From positions 1,426,001 through 1,490,000 of the forward strand of contig NZ_MVDI01000001.1 in assembly GCF_002939305.1 (NCBI RefSeq): 64,000 nt of DNA, given 5' to 3'. Within the stretch, counting starts at the first letter, position 1, and every line of letters starts with the position of its first letter. The translations under genes were made by a program, and so were the position numbers. Below, one piece after another: positions 53,719-61,939 of the stretch. Source of the DNA: Chroococcidiopsis sp. TS-821. Its GTDB lineage: Bacteria > Cyanobacteriota > Cyanobacteriia > Cyanobacteriales > Chroococcidiopsidaceae. Under the pieces are notes generated by a model. The model worked only from the letters and a program-made list of their open reading frames with translations, made no database searches and was not told where the DNA came from.

Positions 53719-54066
53719 TCATTGTCCCCCACTCGAATCGCGCGGCAAAGACACAGAATCCGCCAAGTCGTCAAGATGCATGCGCTGTTCCATCTGACGC
53801 AGAAAATACCCTGTCATCATTGCAGAGGCAAGCAATCCGGCTAAGTTATCCCGGTCTGTAGAAATTTTCACGTTAAAATTCTCAGAAGGCAGCATACCAA
53901 CTAACCCTTGGACATTCTGAGAAATGATTTCTTTTATTTCTGGACTAACCGAGCGAGCAACGTGCGCTAAAATCTCTGGTGATTGACGTTGCAAATAGTT
54001 TAATAGGGGATTCGTTTGCGACTCTTGGTGAGAGTCATCGCTGAAAAAATCAGGATCGAAGACCAT
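53719..54066 (-). CDS. DUF760 family protein
   Basis: A 115-residue protein of the DUF760 family, found in cyanobacteria and plastids. NPLLNYLQRQSPEILAHVAR, VSPEIKEIISQNVQGLVGML and NLAGLLASAMMTGYFLRQME are the recognised segments; the core is helical with no membrane helix. ATG at 54066. It converges with the htrA gene with only 25 bases between, and precedes scpB's 3' side. In plants related proteins have been linked to chloroplast enzyme turnover; that role is not shown here. Confidence 0.85.
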   Translation of the reverse strand: MVFDPDFFSDDSHQESQTNPLLNYLQRQSPEILAHVARSVSPEIKEIISQNVQGLVGMLPSENFNVKISTDRDNLAGLLASAMMTGYFLRQMEQRMHLDDLADSVSLPRDSSGGQ

Positions 54067-54180
54067 GGGCAGTTCTGTTTAGCAGTGCTGATATCTAATG
54101 TAACTCATTGTAATAGATAGCACTTCTTGCCTAAGAGTGGTTCTCGCCATACAGCAGTATTACGAATATATCGACAAAAG

Positions 54181-54705
54181 TCACTCATTTGTTGATTTTT
54201 CTGGCGGAGGTGCTTCTTGGGCGTTATCAACGCTTAGCACGTGCGGTAGTTGTTCGAGTTGAAAATATTGGTAAAACTTATCGGTAACGTCGAGTAAAAA
54301 AGAGCGACCGTCTCCAGACCGGCGCTTGCGCACAAAACCTAGTTTTACAAGTTCCTGAACGTGTTGATAAGCTCCTGATCCCCGCAAGTTGACGAGTTCT
54401 GTTTGAGCGATTGGCTGACGCAGCGCGATCGCTGCCAAAGTGCGCAAAGCTCCTACACCAAGTTCGACCGGAATCAGTGTTTGCACGAGTTCTTGAAAAC
54501 TCGACCGCAGTTGTAAGCTGTAGGTACCTGAGCTAGTTTCGACGACCTCTAAAGCGCTGTCGCGGTGCGCATAGTCATCGATGAGTTCCATCAGTCCTTC
54601 CTCAACGGTATGGCGATCGCAGCCGGCATACTCAGCTAATTGCGCGATCGAGAGTGGCTGACCCTTAAGATATAAAATTGCTTCAATCTTATTTGCTAAA
54701 CGCAT
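54181..54705 (-). CDS. scpB: SMC-Scp complex subunit ScpB
   Basis: A 174-residue condensin partner that binds ScpA and SMC for chromosome segregation. It has two winged-helix domains: KIEAILYLKGQPLSIAQLAE opens the first, and LRTLAAIALRQPIAQTELVN then VNLRGSGAYQHVQELVKLGF the second; the (A/I)ALRQPI and RG-x7-LV pattern is the family signature. The C-terminal 30 residues are acidic and Pro-rich. ATG at 54705. The gene stands alone between DUF760 and cyclophilin genes; a GAGGTCAGG repeat tract lies just upstream (54712-54735). Confidence 0.92.
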   Translation of the reverse strand: MRLANKIEAILYLKGQPLSIAQLAEYAGCDRHTVEEGLMELIDDYAHRDSALEVVETSSGTYSLQLRSSFQELVQTLIPVELGVGALRTLAAIALRQPIAQTELVNLRGSGAYQHVQELVKLGFVRKRRSGDGRSFLLDVTDKFYQYFQLEQLPHVLSVDNAQEAPPPEKSTNE

Positions 54706-54711
54706 TCACCA

Positions 54712-54735
54712 AAGGTCAGAGGTCAGGGGCTAGAG
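54712..54735. repeat. Degenerate GAGGTCAGG repeat
   Basis: GGTCAGAGGTCAGGGGCTAG followed by AGATTAGGG, same class as the tracts at 15780, 19489 and 21597. Confidence 0.5.
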
Positions 54736-54824
54736 ATTAGGGTAGGGACAAAGAGCGCGAGGTTAGTAGTTGGTGAATGGAATTCATTTAGTATTTTTTC
54801 CTCTACTCTTTGTTTCCCTATGTT

Positions 54825-55925
54825 TTATTGCGGTTGTACTAAATTTTCTGCACCGCGAACAACTTTGGCAGAGATAATTTTATCTCCTTCTTTGAGTTGT
54901 TCTAACACTTCTTTGCCTTCGATCAGATAGCCAAACACTGCATAGCGACCATCTAACAGATTGCGCCCAGCTGGAGTCAGCTCAGGTTCAAACAAAAAGA
55001 AGAAAAATTGTGAGGAACCGCCATTGTTATCAAACTCTGGGCGTGCCATGGCAACAGCGCCATAGGCAGAAAAGGGTAAAACTGGTTCTTCGCGATAGCG
55101 ACCCGCTTGCTCTAAGGTGATGCCATACGTAGGAACTGGATCGCCTTTCACAAGAATTTCCAGAGGAATGCTGCGGTATTTTCCTGTTTTTGGGTCGATA
55201 AATCCTTGTTCTGGTCCTGGTGGATCTCCGGTTTGGAGAACATAAGAATCCTCGGCGCGAATAAACTCTAAACCATCATAAAAACCTCGCTGGACTAAAT
55301 CGACGAAATTACCCGCAGTAACTGGAGCGCTATAGCCGTCTACAACAACCGTCAGATTACCCTTGTTCGTTTCCATTTCTACAGTGGCACGACCTTTGAG
55401 TTGTGGTAAGTTACTGTACTCAGCGGGAACCTCGTAGGGAAACTCTTGTACCATTAACTCTTCAAGCGTACTGACTAAATTCAGAGCTTTAGCTCGTCCT
55501 ATCCAAAGTTGCTCCTTATCTTTCGAATCAGCTGCTTGTCGCAAGTCGTTAATACTAGCTTGTAATTCATCGATCAGAGATTCTGCTTGTGGTTTTTGCT
55601 CGTCAGGAATGCTTTTGAGCAGTTCATCGTGACGCGAGTTGAGGACGCGAGAAGCTTGAGAAATATCTTTAGAAATCGCACCCCAACGCCGATTTGCCCG
55701 CAGTTGGGTAGCAATATCTTCTAAGTTAGCTTGTAGATCCCGCACAGCTTGATTATCGATCGGCAACGAGTAGCGTAATAGCGCTTTGCCATCAGTGATC
55801 GCATTTCCAGCTGGTAACGCTGCATTGCTAGCAGGAGTCCACCCAGCAACGCTTGTACCAAAAAACATCGCGATTAGCAGCAGTAGTATGGTGCTTTTTT
55901 TCCACCAGTAGTTCAAATTTGTCAT
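54825..55925 (-). CDS. Cyclophilin-type peptidyl-prolyl isomerase, TLP40-like, lumenal/periplasmic
   Basis: About 366 residues from ATG at 55925, chosen because WWKKSTILLLLIAMFFG then forms a proper signal peptide; the frame can be extended to 56045 with starts at 56045 and 55946. A helical N-terminal region (about 45-160, with a leucine-rich segment) precedes the cyclophilin domain: VEMETNKGNLTVVVDGYSAP, GNFVDLVQRGFYDGLEFIRA and NGGSSQFFFFLFEP. This arrangement is that of spinach TLP40, a thylakoid-lumen isomerase tied to photosystem II protein phosphatase. Folding of exported or lumenal proteins is the likely role. Divergent from efp. Confidence 0.88.
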   Translation of the reverse strand: MTNLNYWWKKSTILLLLIAMFFGTSVAGWTPASNAALPAGNAITDGKALLRYSLPIDNQAVRDLQANLEDIATQLRANRRWGAISKDISQASRVLNSRHDELLKSIPDEQKPQAESLIDELQASINDLRQAADSKDKEQLWIGRAKALNLVSTLEELMVQEFPYEVPAEYSNLPQLKGRATVEMETNKGNLTVVVDGYSAPVTAGNFVDLVQRGFYDGLEFIRAEDSYVLQTGDPPGPEQGFIDPKTGKYRSIPLEILVKGDPVPTYGITLEQAGRYREEPVLPFSAYGAVAMARPEFDNNGGSSQFFFFLFEPELTPAGRNLLDGRYAVFGYLIEGKEVLEQLKEGDKIISAKVVRGAENLVQPQ

Positions 55926-56159
55926 GAGATAGCTCAGATGCGGCATGAATATAACGTTAGGCAAGTGGGCTACCTGGGATTTGTGTTTGCCCTTCACCCA
56001 TTGCTTGTCTGCCTGACAGTTGCAATTGACGAGGTATCGACTCATTCATAATCTTGCCACAGTGCCGTTCACTTCCTAGTTCAAAATTTAAAAAACGACG
56101 CGATCAGGGGTGAGTGATGCGTGGCTAGTGAATAGTCATGAGTTTTGAGTTAGATAGAC

Positions 56160-56215
56160 AATGTTCTTCTTCCTCTGTATCTTTGCTCCTCTGCTCCCTC
56201 CGCCTTTTCTGCTTC
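56160..56215. repeat. CTCTGCTCCCTC-type repeat tract
   Basis: CTTCCTCTGTATCTTTGCTC and CTCTGCTCCCTCCGCC: a low-complexity pyrimidine-rich array also seen at 27945-27976, and inverted at 33217-33242. Confidence 0.45.
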
Positions 56216-56283
56216 GACCCCTTCTATAGCACTACGCTGTAGAGGTACAATGAGATGCCGATTGTCTTGCACTATATTGTTTC

Positions 56284-56841
56284 ATGATTTCCAGTAATGA
56301 TTTTCGACCTGGCGTCACGATAGTCTTAGATGGTTCCGTATGGCGAGTTGTAGAGTTTCTCCACGTCAAACCAGGAAAAGGTTCCGCATTTGTTCGAACT
56401 AAGCTAAAAAATGTTCAAAGTGGCAGCGTTGTCGAGCGAACGTTTCGTGCAGGGGAAACTGTACCCCAAGCTAATTTAGAGAAAAGGACGATGCAGCATA
56501 CCTATAAGGACGGTGACGAATTCGTCTTTATGGATATGGAAACCTATGAAGAAAGCAGGCTGAATGCTAACCAAATAGGCGATCGCGTTAAATATCTTAA
56601 AGATGGGATGGAAGTCAATGTCGTTCGTTGGGGCGATCAAGTTCTTGAAGTCGAATTGCCGAATTCTGTTGTGCTAGAAATTGTCCAAACCGATCCAGGA
56701 GTGCGTGGAGATACCGCGACAGGTGGCACGAAACCTGCTATTGTCGAAACCGGCGCAACTGTGATGGTGCCTTTATTTATTTCACAAGGCGAACGTATCC
56801 GGATCGATACGCGTAACGATACCTATCTAGGTCGAGAATAG
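56284..56841 (+). CDS. efp: Elongation factor P
   Basis: A 185-residue translation factor that helps ribosomes stalled at polyproline. [20 protein letters not shown] opens domain [16 protein letters not shown] has the loop lysine (position 34 in E. coli numbering) that contacts the P-site t[23 protein letters not shown] and [17 protein letters not shown] are the domain II/III signatures. ATG at 56284. No modification enzymes (EpmA or YmfI-like) seen nearby. It is followed by accB after 62 bases, a conserved cyanobacterial arrangement. Confidence 0.97.
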   Translation: MISSNDFRPGVTIVLDGSVWRVVEFLHVKPGKGSAFVRTKLKNVQSGSVVERTFRAGETVPQANLEKRTMQHTYKDGDEFVFMDMETYEESRLNANQIGDRVKYLKDGMEVNVVRWGDQVLEVELPNSVVLEIVQTDPGVRGDTATGGTKPAIVETGATVMVPLFISQGERIRIDTRNDTYLGRE

Positions 56842-56903
56842 ACGCGCCAAGCGCATTGCGCATCACGCGTAGCCAATAGCTAATAAATGGGGTCAGACAA
56901 ACT

Positions 56904-57449
56904 GTGCCACTTGATTTTAATGAACTTCGGCAACTTATAGCCACTATTGCTCAAACTGATATTGCGGAACTTACGCTCAAAAGTGACGAGTTTGAATTAA
57001 CAATACGTAAAGCCGTTGGCATCAGTAATGCACCGCTTTCTGGTTCGGGTTCGCCAGCAGGAGGAATAATAGGTATAGAATCGCCTGCAGCCGCTACACC
57101 TACAACTGTAGCTGCATCAGATAATCAATCAGACGTGGCGCGCAAAACTGACGTGCCGACGAGTGGATTTAGTGCTGGGCAAGCTCCTACATCACCTAAA
57201 GACCAGAAACTACTGGAGGTGATTTCTCCAATGGTAGGAACATTTTACCGCGCTCCTGCTCCTGGCGAACCTGCATTTGTGGACGTGGGCGATCGCGTCA
57301 GAAGCGGTCAGATAGTCTGTATTATTGAGGCGATGAAGCTAATGAATGAAATTGAAGCTGAAGTTTCTGGACGAGTCGTAGAAATTCTCGTCCAAAATGG
57401 CGAACCTGTTGAATACGGACAAACATTGATGCTTCTCAGCCCAGATTGA
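56904..57449 (+). CDS. accB: Acetyl-CoA carboxylase biotin carboxyl carrier protein
   Basis: A 181-residue BCCP, carrying biotin between carboxylase and carboxyltransferase in the first step of fatty-acid synthesis. [20 protein letters not shown] is the N-terminal helix, residues 45-100 form a Pro/Ala/Thr/Ser-rich linker, and the C-terminal lipoyl-like domain contains the biotinylation motif [14 protein letters not shown]. Start is GTG at 56904, which fits the usual opening. Downstream of efp; the ArsR gene starts 65 bases after its stop. Confidence 0.96.
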   Translation: MPLDFNELRQLIATIAQTDIAELTLKSDEFELTIRKAVGISNAPLSGSGSPAGGIIGIESPAAATPTTVAASDNQSDVARKTDVPTSGFSAGQAPTSPKDQKLLEVISPMVGTFYRAPAPGEPAFVDVGDRVRSGQIVCIIEAMKLMNEIEAEVSGRVVEILVQNGEPVEYGQTLMLLSPD

Positions 57450-57479
57450 TCTTGTACGCTGTTGCAATCGAGGAATTAT

Positions 57480-57494
57480 TGCTAAAATTTAGCA
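57480..57494. promoter_or_regulatory. Palindrome before the ArsR-family gene, candidate operator
   Basis: TGCTAAA-A-TTTAGCA, perfect 7-base arms around one base, ending 20 bases before the ATG of the regulator gene. Position suggests autoregulation; no footprint data. Confidence 0.45.
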
Positions 57495-57514
57495 GTTCTT
57501 CTAGATTAAATTTG

Positions 57515-57865
57515 ATGAAGTCAGCGAAGCCTGTGCCGCCAGAAGTTGTGCAACAAGTAGCTGATTACTTTAGCCTTCTTGGCGAACCGATGCGGCTGCG
57601 CCTACTACATTTGCTCAGCGATGGTGAAAAATGCGTGCAAGAATTGGTAGAGGCAACACAAACTAGTCAAGCAAATGTTTCTAAACATCTAAAAATCATG
57701 TGGCAAGCGGGAATTCTCAGTCGCCGCAGTTGTGGAACTTCGGCATATTACCGCATAGAGGATGATACGATCTTTGAATTGTGTAACGTAGTATATAATC
57801 GCCTTGCCAACCGCATTCAACAACAAGCGAATTCTTTTCGGGTGTTGAATAGCAATCATCAGTAA
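57515..57865 (+). CDS. ArsR-family winged-helix transcriptional regulator
   Basis: A 116-residue DNA-binding repressor-like protein from ATG at 57515; the frame continues upstream to a TTG at 57446 overlapping accB. VADYFSLLGEPMRLRLLHLL is the first helix pair; CVQELVEATQTSQANVSKHL is the recognition helix region, and HLKIMWQAGILSRRSCGTSA leads into the wing. The ELCVCDL metal-site motif of SmtB/ArsR sensors is absent: only one cysteine (KCVQEL) is in that helix, with others in RRSCGT and FELCNVV, so metal sensing is not assured. Target genes unknown; a perfect palindrome lies just upstream. Confidence 0.87.
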   Translation: MKSAKPVPPEVVQQVADYFSLLGEPMRLRLLHLLSDGEKCVQELVEATQTSQANVSKHLKIMWQAGILSRRSCGTSAYYRIEDDTIFELCNVVYNRLANRIQQQANSFRVLNSNHQ

Positions 57866-58011
57866 ATGAGTAGCGATCGCCTATTAATTATTGATCGCAA
57901 CTATTTTTGCCAGTGGTACGAGTGATTAGTAGTTAACTGTGATGCAGCGAGTTGTTCGCTAACGACTAATACATGACAACCAACTACTAATGACCCTTAA
58001 CAACTATCCGA

Positions 58012-58036
58012 TCGCGAGCATTCATATCGCTCGCGA
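58012..58036. terminator. GC-rich hairpin between convergent genes
   Basis: TCGCGAGC and GCTCGCGA, perfect 8-base arms with a 9-base loop, one base past the GerMN-protein stop on the minus strand and about 150 bases past the ArsR stop on the plus strand. No T-run on either side, so a factor-assisted terminator or 3'-end protector. Confidence 0.4.
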
Positions 58037-58037
58037 C

Positions 58038-58646
58038 TTAGAGTTGAAAATTCTCATCGAAACTTTGTCTGGTGAGAGGTTGATTTAGCTCGATGCCTTC
58101 TCCACCTAGATATTCTAGTTTTTGACCTTCGACATCAATCCACACTTGGGCATTGGGATCGAGAGTTGTTGCTGTATAAACGACTTGTGCTAAACGACCG
58201 CTCATCGAAGCGCTACCGCCGCCACTCGTGAACTCTGAAGATAAATCAACATGAACTCCATCGTTTTGAACTCTAACGCTGCGTAGTTTGGTTCCTGGAG
58301 GAATCGTGCTACTAACAGCATCGTTTGTCGGTCCAGCTAAGAGTTGCTCAAACGCAGTTTGCAAAACAACATTCGGCTGATCCGAATTGACTGTAAACGA
58401 GGTGGGTACGACTTCGATACTCGTCCCAGTATCTCTTAACCAATAAACTTGTGCGGTTTGATTAATCCCTGGCTGAATTGATGGATTCGTTGATGGTGAA
58501 CTAGGCGTTGTAATTGCCTGCTGTGAGTTGGGAATTTGTGCCGAACGAAACGCCCACCAAGTGCCAGCACCACCTGCCACTAGAACACCTGCTACTATGC
58601 CAGCAATTACACCAGCAGGAACGCGTTTAGCTCTTTGTTGTGTCAT
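58038..58646 (-). CDS. GerMN-domain protein, membrane anchored
   Basis: A 202-residue protein from ATG at 58646, fixed by GGAGG nine bases upstream. A helix at about residues 12-31 (AGVIAGIVAGVLVAGGAG) anchors it; a Ser/Thr/Pro linker follows, then one GerMN domain (about 70-200): AQVYWLRDTGTSIEVVPTSF, LQTAFEQLLAGPTNDAVSST and GVHVDLSSEF are the signature strands. GerMN domains occur in spore germination and cell-wall-associated proteins; in cyanobacteria the role is unknown, probably periplasmic. It follows the DUF2993 gene on the same strand after 103 bases. Confidence 0.88.
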   Translation of the reverse strand: MTQQRAKRVPAGVIAGIVAGVLVAGGAGTWWAFRSAQIPNSQQAITTPSSPSTNPSIQPGINQTAQVYWLRDTGTSIEVVPTSFTVNSDQPNVVLQTAFEQLLAGPTNDAVSSTIPPGTKLRSVRVQNDGVHVDLSSEFTSGGGSASMSGRLAQVVYTATTLDPNAQVWIDVEGQKLEYLGGEGIELNQPLTRQSFDENFQL

Positions 58647-58653
58647 GGGAAAA

Positions 58654-58660
58654 ACCCTCC
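58654..58660 (-). promoter_or_regulatory. Ribosome binding site of the GerMN gene
   Basis: GGAGGG-type sequence on the minus strand about eight or nine bases before ATG at 58646; it decides against the longer frame reaching 58703. Confidence 0.55.
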
Positions 58661-58749
58661 AAAAGAATAAGGTTAGTCGTGGTGTCAGGAGAACAGCAAA
58701 CAATTCAAATTAAAGTGGATCGAAGATGAACACTGTGACTGTATTCAGG

Positions 58750-59541
58750 CTATAGCTGTTTCAATATGCGCGAAGATGTTTCCACGCGGATAAAAGCCGC
58801 AATTTCTAATTTTTGCGGACTTACATTCAATTGTAAAATTCTGGCTTGAATTCCGGCACTTTGTAAACTGCGCAAATCGAACTGCTGCGAAAAATTTGTG
58901 GCGATCGCACTGACAACTTGCTCGGGGACTTTCTCTTCGTTAACCAAAACGACAGGTAAAATTAGCTGAATTTGTCTTTCAGAAACGACACCTAATCCTG
59001 ACTCTACTGTAATTCTCAATGGTTCAACGTCATCTTGTGTCAGTTCCACCTGAAAACGGATGCGATTATTTGCTAAGAATTGTATCCGAGGCTGCGAGAA
59101 ATTGAGTTGTTGTACCTGTTGCGTACCTCTACCAAGTTCACCAATTGTGATATTCAGTAATCGACGAGCGATCGCGTTAGATTGTAGCGCCTGGTTAACA
59201 TCTTGCTCGGTTAAAACCAAGCGTATTCCTGCTTGCAATGGCTGCTGAAGTTGAAGTCTACTACTGAAACTTGCGGTATCAAAATCAACTGCGTCTGTTT
59301 CTACTTCTAAAACAGCAAGACGAATGTTTTGTTTTAGCTGTAGCGCACGCCCAGCAATTCGCACGCGCTGTATCTTACCTTGTAGCAACTGATGCGTTGG
59401 AACATTATCAACGCGGACTCGCAGTGTTTCTACTTGGGCGAACTGAGAGCGAATAGTGTTTTCTGCAATGCGTTCTACAACACCGCCAACCGGTGAAAGC
59501 AATCCTAGCAAGCCTGCTAGAAGAATCGTTAACAGTTCCAT
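58750..59541 (-). CDS. DUF2993 (LmeA-like) family protein
   Basis: A 263-residue protein of the DUF2993 family, which includes the mycobacterial LmeA phospholipid-binding protein and many cyanobacterial members. A short hydrophobic N-terminus (about 5-20) may be a signal or anchor. VERIAENTIRSQFAQVETLR, LKQNIRLAVLEVETDAVDFD, RLVLTEQDVNQALQSNAIAR and FRQ/RIRFQVELTQDD-like strands are typical of the elongated lipid-binding fold. ATG at 59541. Probably works at the envelope in lipid handling; upstream of it lies about 0.77 kb without a clear gene. Confidence 0.85.
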   Translation of the reverse strand: MELLTILLAGLLGLLSPVGGVVERIAENTIRSQFAQVETLRVRVDNVPTHQLLQGKIQRVRIAGRALQLKQNIRLAVLEVETDAVDFDTASFSSRLQLQQPLQAGIRLVLTEQDVNQALQSNAIARRLLNITIGELGRGTQQVQQLNFSQPRIQFLANNRIRFQVELTQDDVEPLRITVESGLGVVSERQIQLILPVVLVNEEKVPEQVVSAIATNFSQQFDLRSLQSAGIQARILQLNVSPQKLEIAAFIRVETSSRILKQL

Positions 59542-59899
59542 AACAGGAGTGATTTCCTGTAGCTCAACTTGTTCATTTTGCGTCTTGCTATCGTCATACG
59601 GGCATTGCTCACCTTACATCAAATTCAGTCAATTGGGTAGTAAGATATACTTTTGTTATTTTTTTAGATAAAACATGGAAGATTATCTAATAAGAATTAC
59701 CCAAAGTTATCTTTGCTTTAAGCGTGACTTAGCTTGTTATTGAAAGTCACGAATAACTTTACAGCTAACGCGTTTAAAAAATCTTTTAGGTTGACACGCC
59801 ATTTTTTTGCATTTAACCTAGAAATAATAGCAAGTTACAAATTAAAAGTACAAATTTGTAGCTTGTTTCTTTTTCCTCATCATCTGTGGAGATTAAAAG

Positions 59900-60007
59900 A
59901 TGGAAGTTCCTGGTAGTAGTAGTATCACTACACTCCAAGAATTTATTTCGGTAAACGTAGTCCCAGCTAAAGTTATTGCTGCAGTTGCTGGACGGTCGAG
60001 AGAGTAG
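59900..60007 (+). CDS. Possible 35-residue small protein
   Basis: ATG at 59900 with TGGAG eight bases upstream opens a 35-codon frame, MEVPGSSSITTLQEFISVNV then VPAKVIAAVAGRSRE, ending in TAG at 60005. The middle is amphipathic. The stop sits on the first bases of the GC-rich structured block. Not recognised; may be a real small protein, a leader peptide of mgtE or chance. I favour neither. Confidence 0.3.
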   Translation: MEVPGSSSITTLQEFISVNVVPAKVIAAVAGRSRE

Positions 60008-60065
60008 GGGTTCATCTCTGGTCGCCAGTAAACGCGGCGGCTGCGGGGAAAGGAGGTAAACCCTA
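60005..60065 (+). ncRNA. GC-rich foldable block upstream of mgtE, class unknown
   Basis: TAGGGGTT (60005-60012) can pair with AAACCCTA (60058-60065), closing a domain that holds CGCC/GGCG (60023-60026 with 60036-60039) and a purine-rich GGGGAAAGGAGG strand. Its base composition stands out from the AT-rich surroundings. Candidate cis-acting RNA, about 250 bases before mgtE. Confidence 0.3.
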
Positions 60066-60201
60066 AACAGATTACAGCACATTAATGAAATTACTCAAAG
60101 CTAATAATTAATCTAAATATCCGCAGAGCAAAAATATGCAAAAATCGCGCTAGCGATTGCATAAGACTGTTCTGCAAAAATCTAATTTTCAATATCTCTA
60201 A

Positions 60202-60237
60202 CTGAGAAACTACCTGTTAATTGAGTAGGTTTCTCAG
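60202..60237 (+). promoter_or_regulatory. Strong hairpin upstream of mgtE
   Basis: CTGAGAAA-CTAC (60202-60213) pairs with GTAG-G-TTTCTCAG (60225-60237): 12 pairs with one bulged G and an 11-base loop. It ends 74 bases before the mgtE ATG. No T-run, so a regulatory dyad or leader structure. Confidence 0.45.
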
Positions 60238-60311
60238 ACACATCCTGCTAAAAAGACGACTGAAACATTTTAGTTCAGTGGTATCAGTCATGCAGAAAAA
60301 GGGAGATAAAT

Positions 60312-61685
60312 ATGCGTCACAATATTTTGAACGAATTTTTATTACAACCTTTTGCCCTAGAAGCTGCCAAAAAAGAAGCCAACCGTCTACCTGCAGCTGA
60401 ATTAGTGCAATCGATAATGGAAATTAAGCCGCACAAGCGCGTACTCGCTTTTCGACTATTGGAAAAACAAAAAGCGATCGCTGTTTTTGAATATCTTCGT
60501 CCGGAACAACAAGCCGATCTAATTCGCGCGATGGAAACTCCAGAAGTGATGAGTCTGCTAGAAGCATTAGATCCTGGCGATCGCGTGCGGTTGTTTGAGG
60601 AACTTCCGGCAAAGATTACTAAACGTCTGCTTGCCAATCTCAGTCCACAGGCGCGTGAAGGGGTAAATTTACTGCTAGGGTATCCAGAACGAAGTGCTGG
60701 ACGCTTAATGAGCTTGCGCTATCTTGCTGTCCGCGACAGTGTTACCGTGCAATCACTGCTAGCGATCGTTCGCCAATCAGAATTACACGACAATGAACTG
60801 ACACTCGTCTTCGTGGTTGATGCCGATCGCTACTATCGTGGCTTTGTTCGTACAGTGCGGTTAGTCAAATCCTCTCCCGAAGAGACTATCAGTCACTTGC
60901 TCGAAGGAACCAATATTGCTATTAGAGCTAGCGATCGCGATTTACAAGCCGTGCAATTGCTCAAAGACAACGATCTACCCGCAATTCCTGTTGTAGATAA
61001 CGAAGGACGGCTCATCGGTGATATCACCTTTGATGATGTTATTGATTTAGTGGAAGAAGAAGCCACAGATGCAGCACTTGCCCAAGGTGGAGTAGGCAAT
61101 TTATTGCGTCGCGACAAAGTATGGAGCGAGCGTCTGATCCGCGGTTCTTCTTGGTATGCAATTCAGTTGCGAATTCTGTTCTTAATTATCACTTTGATTG
61201 GTGGAATGCTAGTCGGTGGAGTTATTGAACGCTTTGAAGAAGTACTAGAAGCCGTGAGTGCAGCTGCAGTTTTTATTCCTTTAGTAATGGATATGGGAGG
61301 AAATGTCGGAACTCAATCTACGACCGTGTTTGCACGTGGAATAGCATGGAATCACATTAATGTCAATCGTTTTTTGCCTTATCTGCTACGCGAATTACAA
61401 ATTGGCGCATCAATGGGTGCGATCTTGGGATTAGTAGCAGGCATTATCGCCTACTTCTGGCAAGGTTTACCAAATGGTATTCCACAACTCGGAACGGCTG
61501 TGGCAATTTCGCTATTTTGTGTAATCGCGCTGGGCGCAGTACTTGGTGCAATCTTACCTTGGATCATGCTGAAACTTGGCTTCGATCATGCACCAGGAGC
61601 AGATCCGTTTATAACAACAATCAAAGACTTCACTGGACTTTGGATCTACTTTACTCTAGTAGGCTGGCTTGTAGGTATTGACTAG
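60312..61685 (+). CDS. mgtE: Magnesium transporter MgtE
   Basis: A 457-residue magnesium channel. A cytosolic superhelical N domain (about 25-135), a CBS pair (about 140-270, with LPAIPVVDNEGRLIGDITFD) that senses internal magnesium, the plug helix, then five membrane helices (about 290-457). The pore segment PLVMDMGGNVGTQSTTVFAR is the family signature. ATG at 60312 with GGGAG upstream. Full length; closure by high magnesium is the known family behaviour. The MgtC-like gene is next on the same strand, indicating a magnesium-homeostasis locus. Confidence 0.95.
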   Translation: MRHNILNEFLLQPFALEAAKKEANRLPAAELVQSIMEIKPHKRVLAFRLLEKQKAIAVFEYLRPEQQADLIRAMETPEVMSLLEALDPGDRVRLFEELPAKITKRLLANLSPQAREGVNLLLGYPERSAGRLMSLRYLAVRDSVTVQSLLAIVRQSELHDNELTLVFVVDADRYYRGFVRTVRLVKSSPEETISHLLEGTNIAIRASDRDLQAVQLLKDNDLPAIPVVDNEGRLIGDITFDDVIDLVEEEATDAALAQGGVGNLLRRDKVWSERLIRGSSWYAIQLRILFLIITLIGGMLVGGVIERFEEVLEAVSAAAVFIPLVMDMGGNVGTQSTTVFARGIAWNHINVNRFLPYLLRELQIGASMGAILGLVAGIIAYFWQGLPNGIPQLGTAVAISLFCVIALGAVLGAILPWIMLKLGFDHAPGADPFITTIKDFTGLWIYFTLVGWLVGID

Positions 61686-61879
61686 CCGACATAACCTGCG
61701 CTTGAGGAACAAGTGGTAAAATCTCTGCGGTTGAAACTTCTGAGCGAAACAAAGTGCTGTGGCAATTGCAAGTCTTCCCTATAAGCGAAGGTGGAATGCG
61801 AATACGATATAGATTACCTACGCGCAAGCTGACATGTTCTCATCCTGCAAATCTTTTCAGTTTAGAAGAGGAATTGAGG

Positions 61880-61939
61880 ATGAAGACGACAACTCACATG
61901 CATAGCTCTAATGACGTTAACCAATGTAAGCAAAGATGA
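61880..61939 (+). CDS. Candidate 19-residue leader peptide upstream of mgtC
   Basis: ATG at 61880 has AGAGGA eight bases before it, a better ribosome binding site than that of mgtC. The peptide MKTTTHMHSSNDVNQCKQR ends in TGA (61937-61939), which lies inside the ATGATGG start of mgtC. Translation of mgtC is therefore probably coupled to this frame. The frame also stays open upstream to a GTG at 61754, so a longer 47- or 61-residue protein is possible. Short leader frames control mgtA and mgtC in enterobacteria; similarity here is positional only. Confidence 0.4.
   Translation: MKTTTHMHSSNDVNQCKQR

Larger units (their letters stand above)
59542..60311. other. Non-coding leader region upstream of mgtE, 770 bp
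   Basis: AT-rich DNA between divergent DUF2993 and mgtE genes with several structured elements: a possible 35-codon frame (59900-60007), a GC-rich foldable block (60005-60065), AATCGC-GCTA-GCGATT (about 60143-60158) and a bulged 12-pair hairpin (60202-60237). No established riboswitch class recognised. Confidence 0.5.

Noticed and set aside
60007-60065. Glutamine (glnA/downstream-peptide) or c-di-AMP (ydaO) riboswitch
   Set aside because: GTTCATCTCTG and GTAGGGG recall parts of these classes, but the partner strands (CGAAGGAACG-like, or CAGCTAAC-like) are missing in the right positions.
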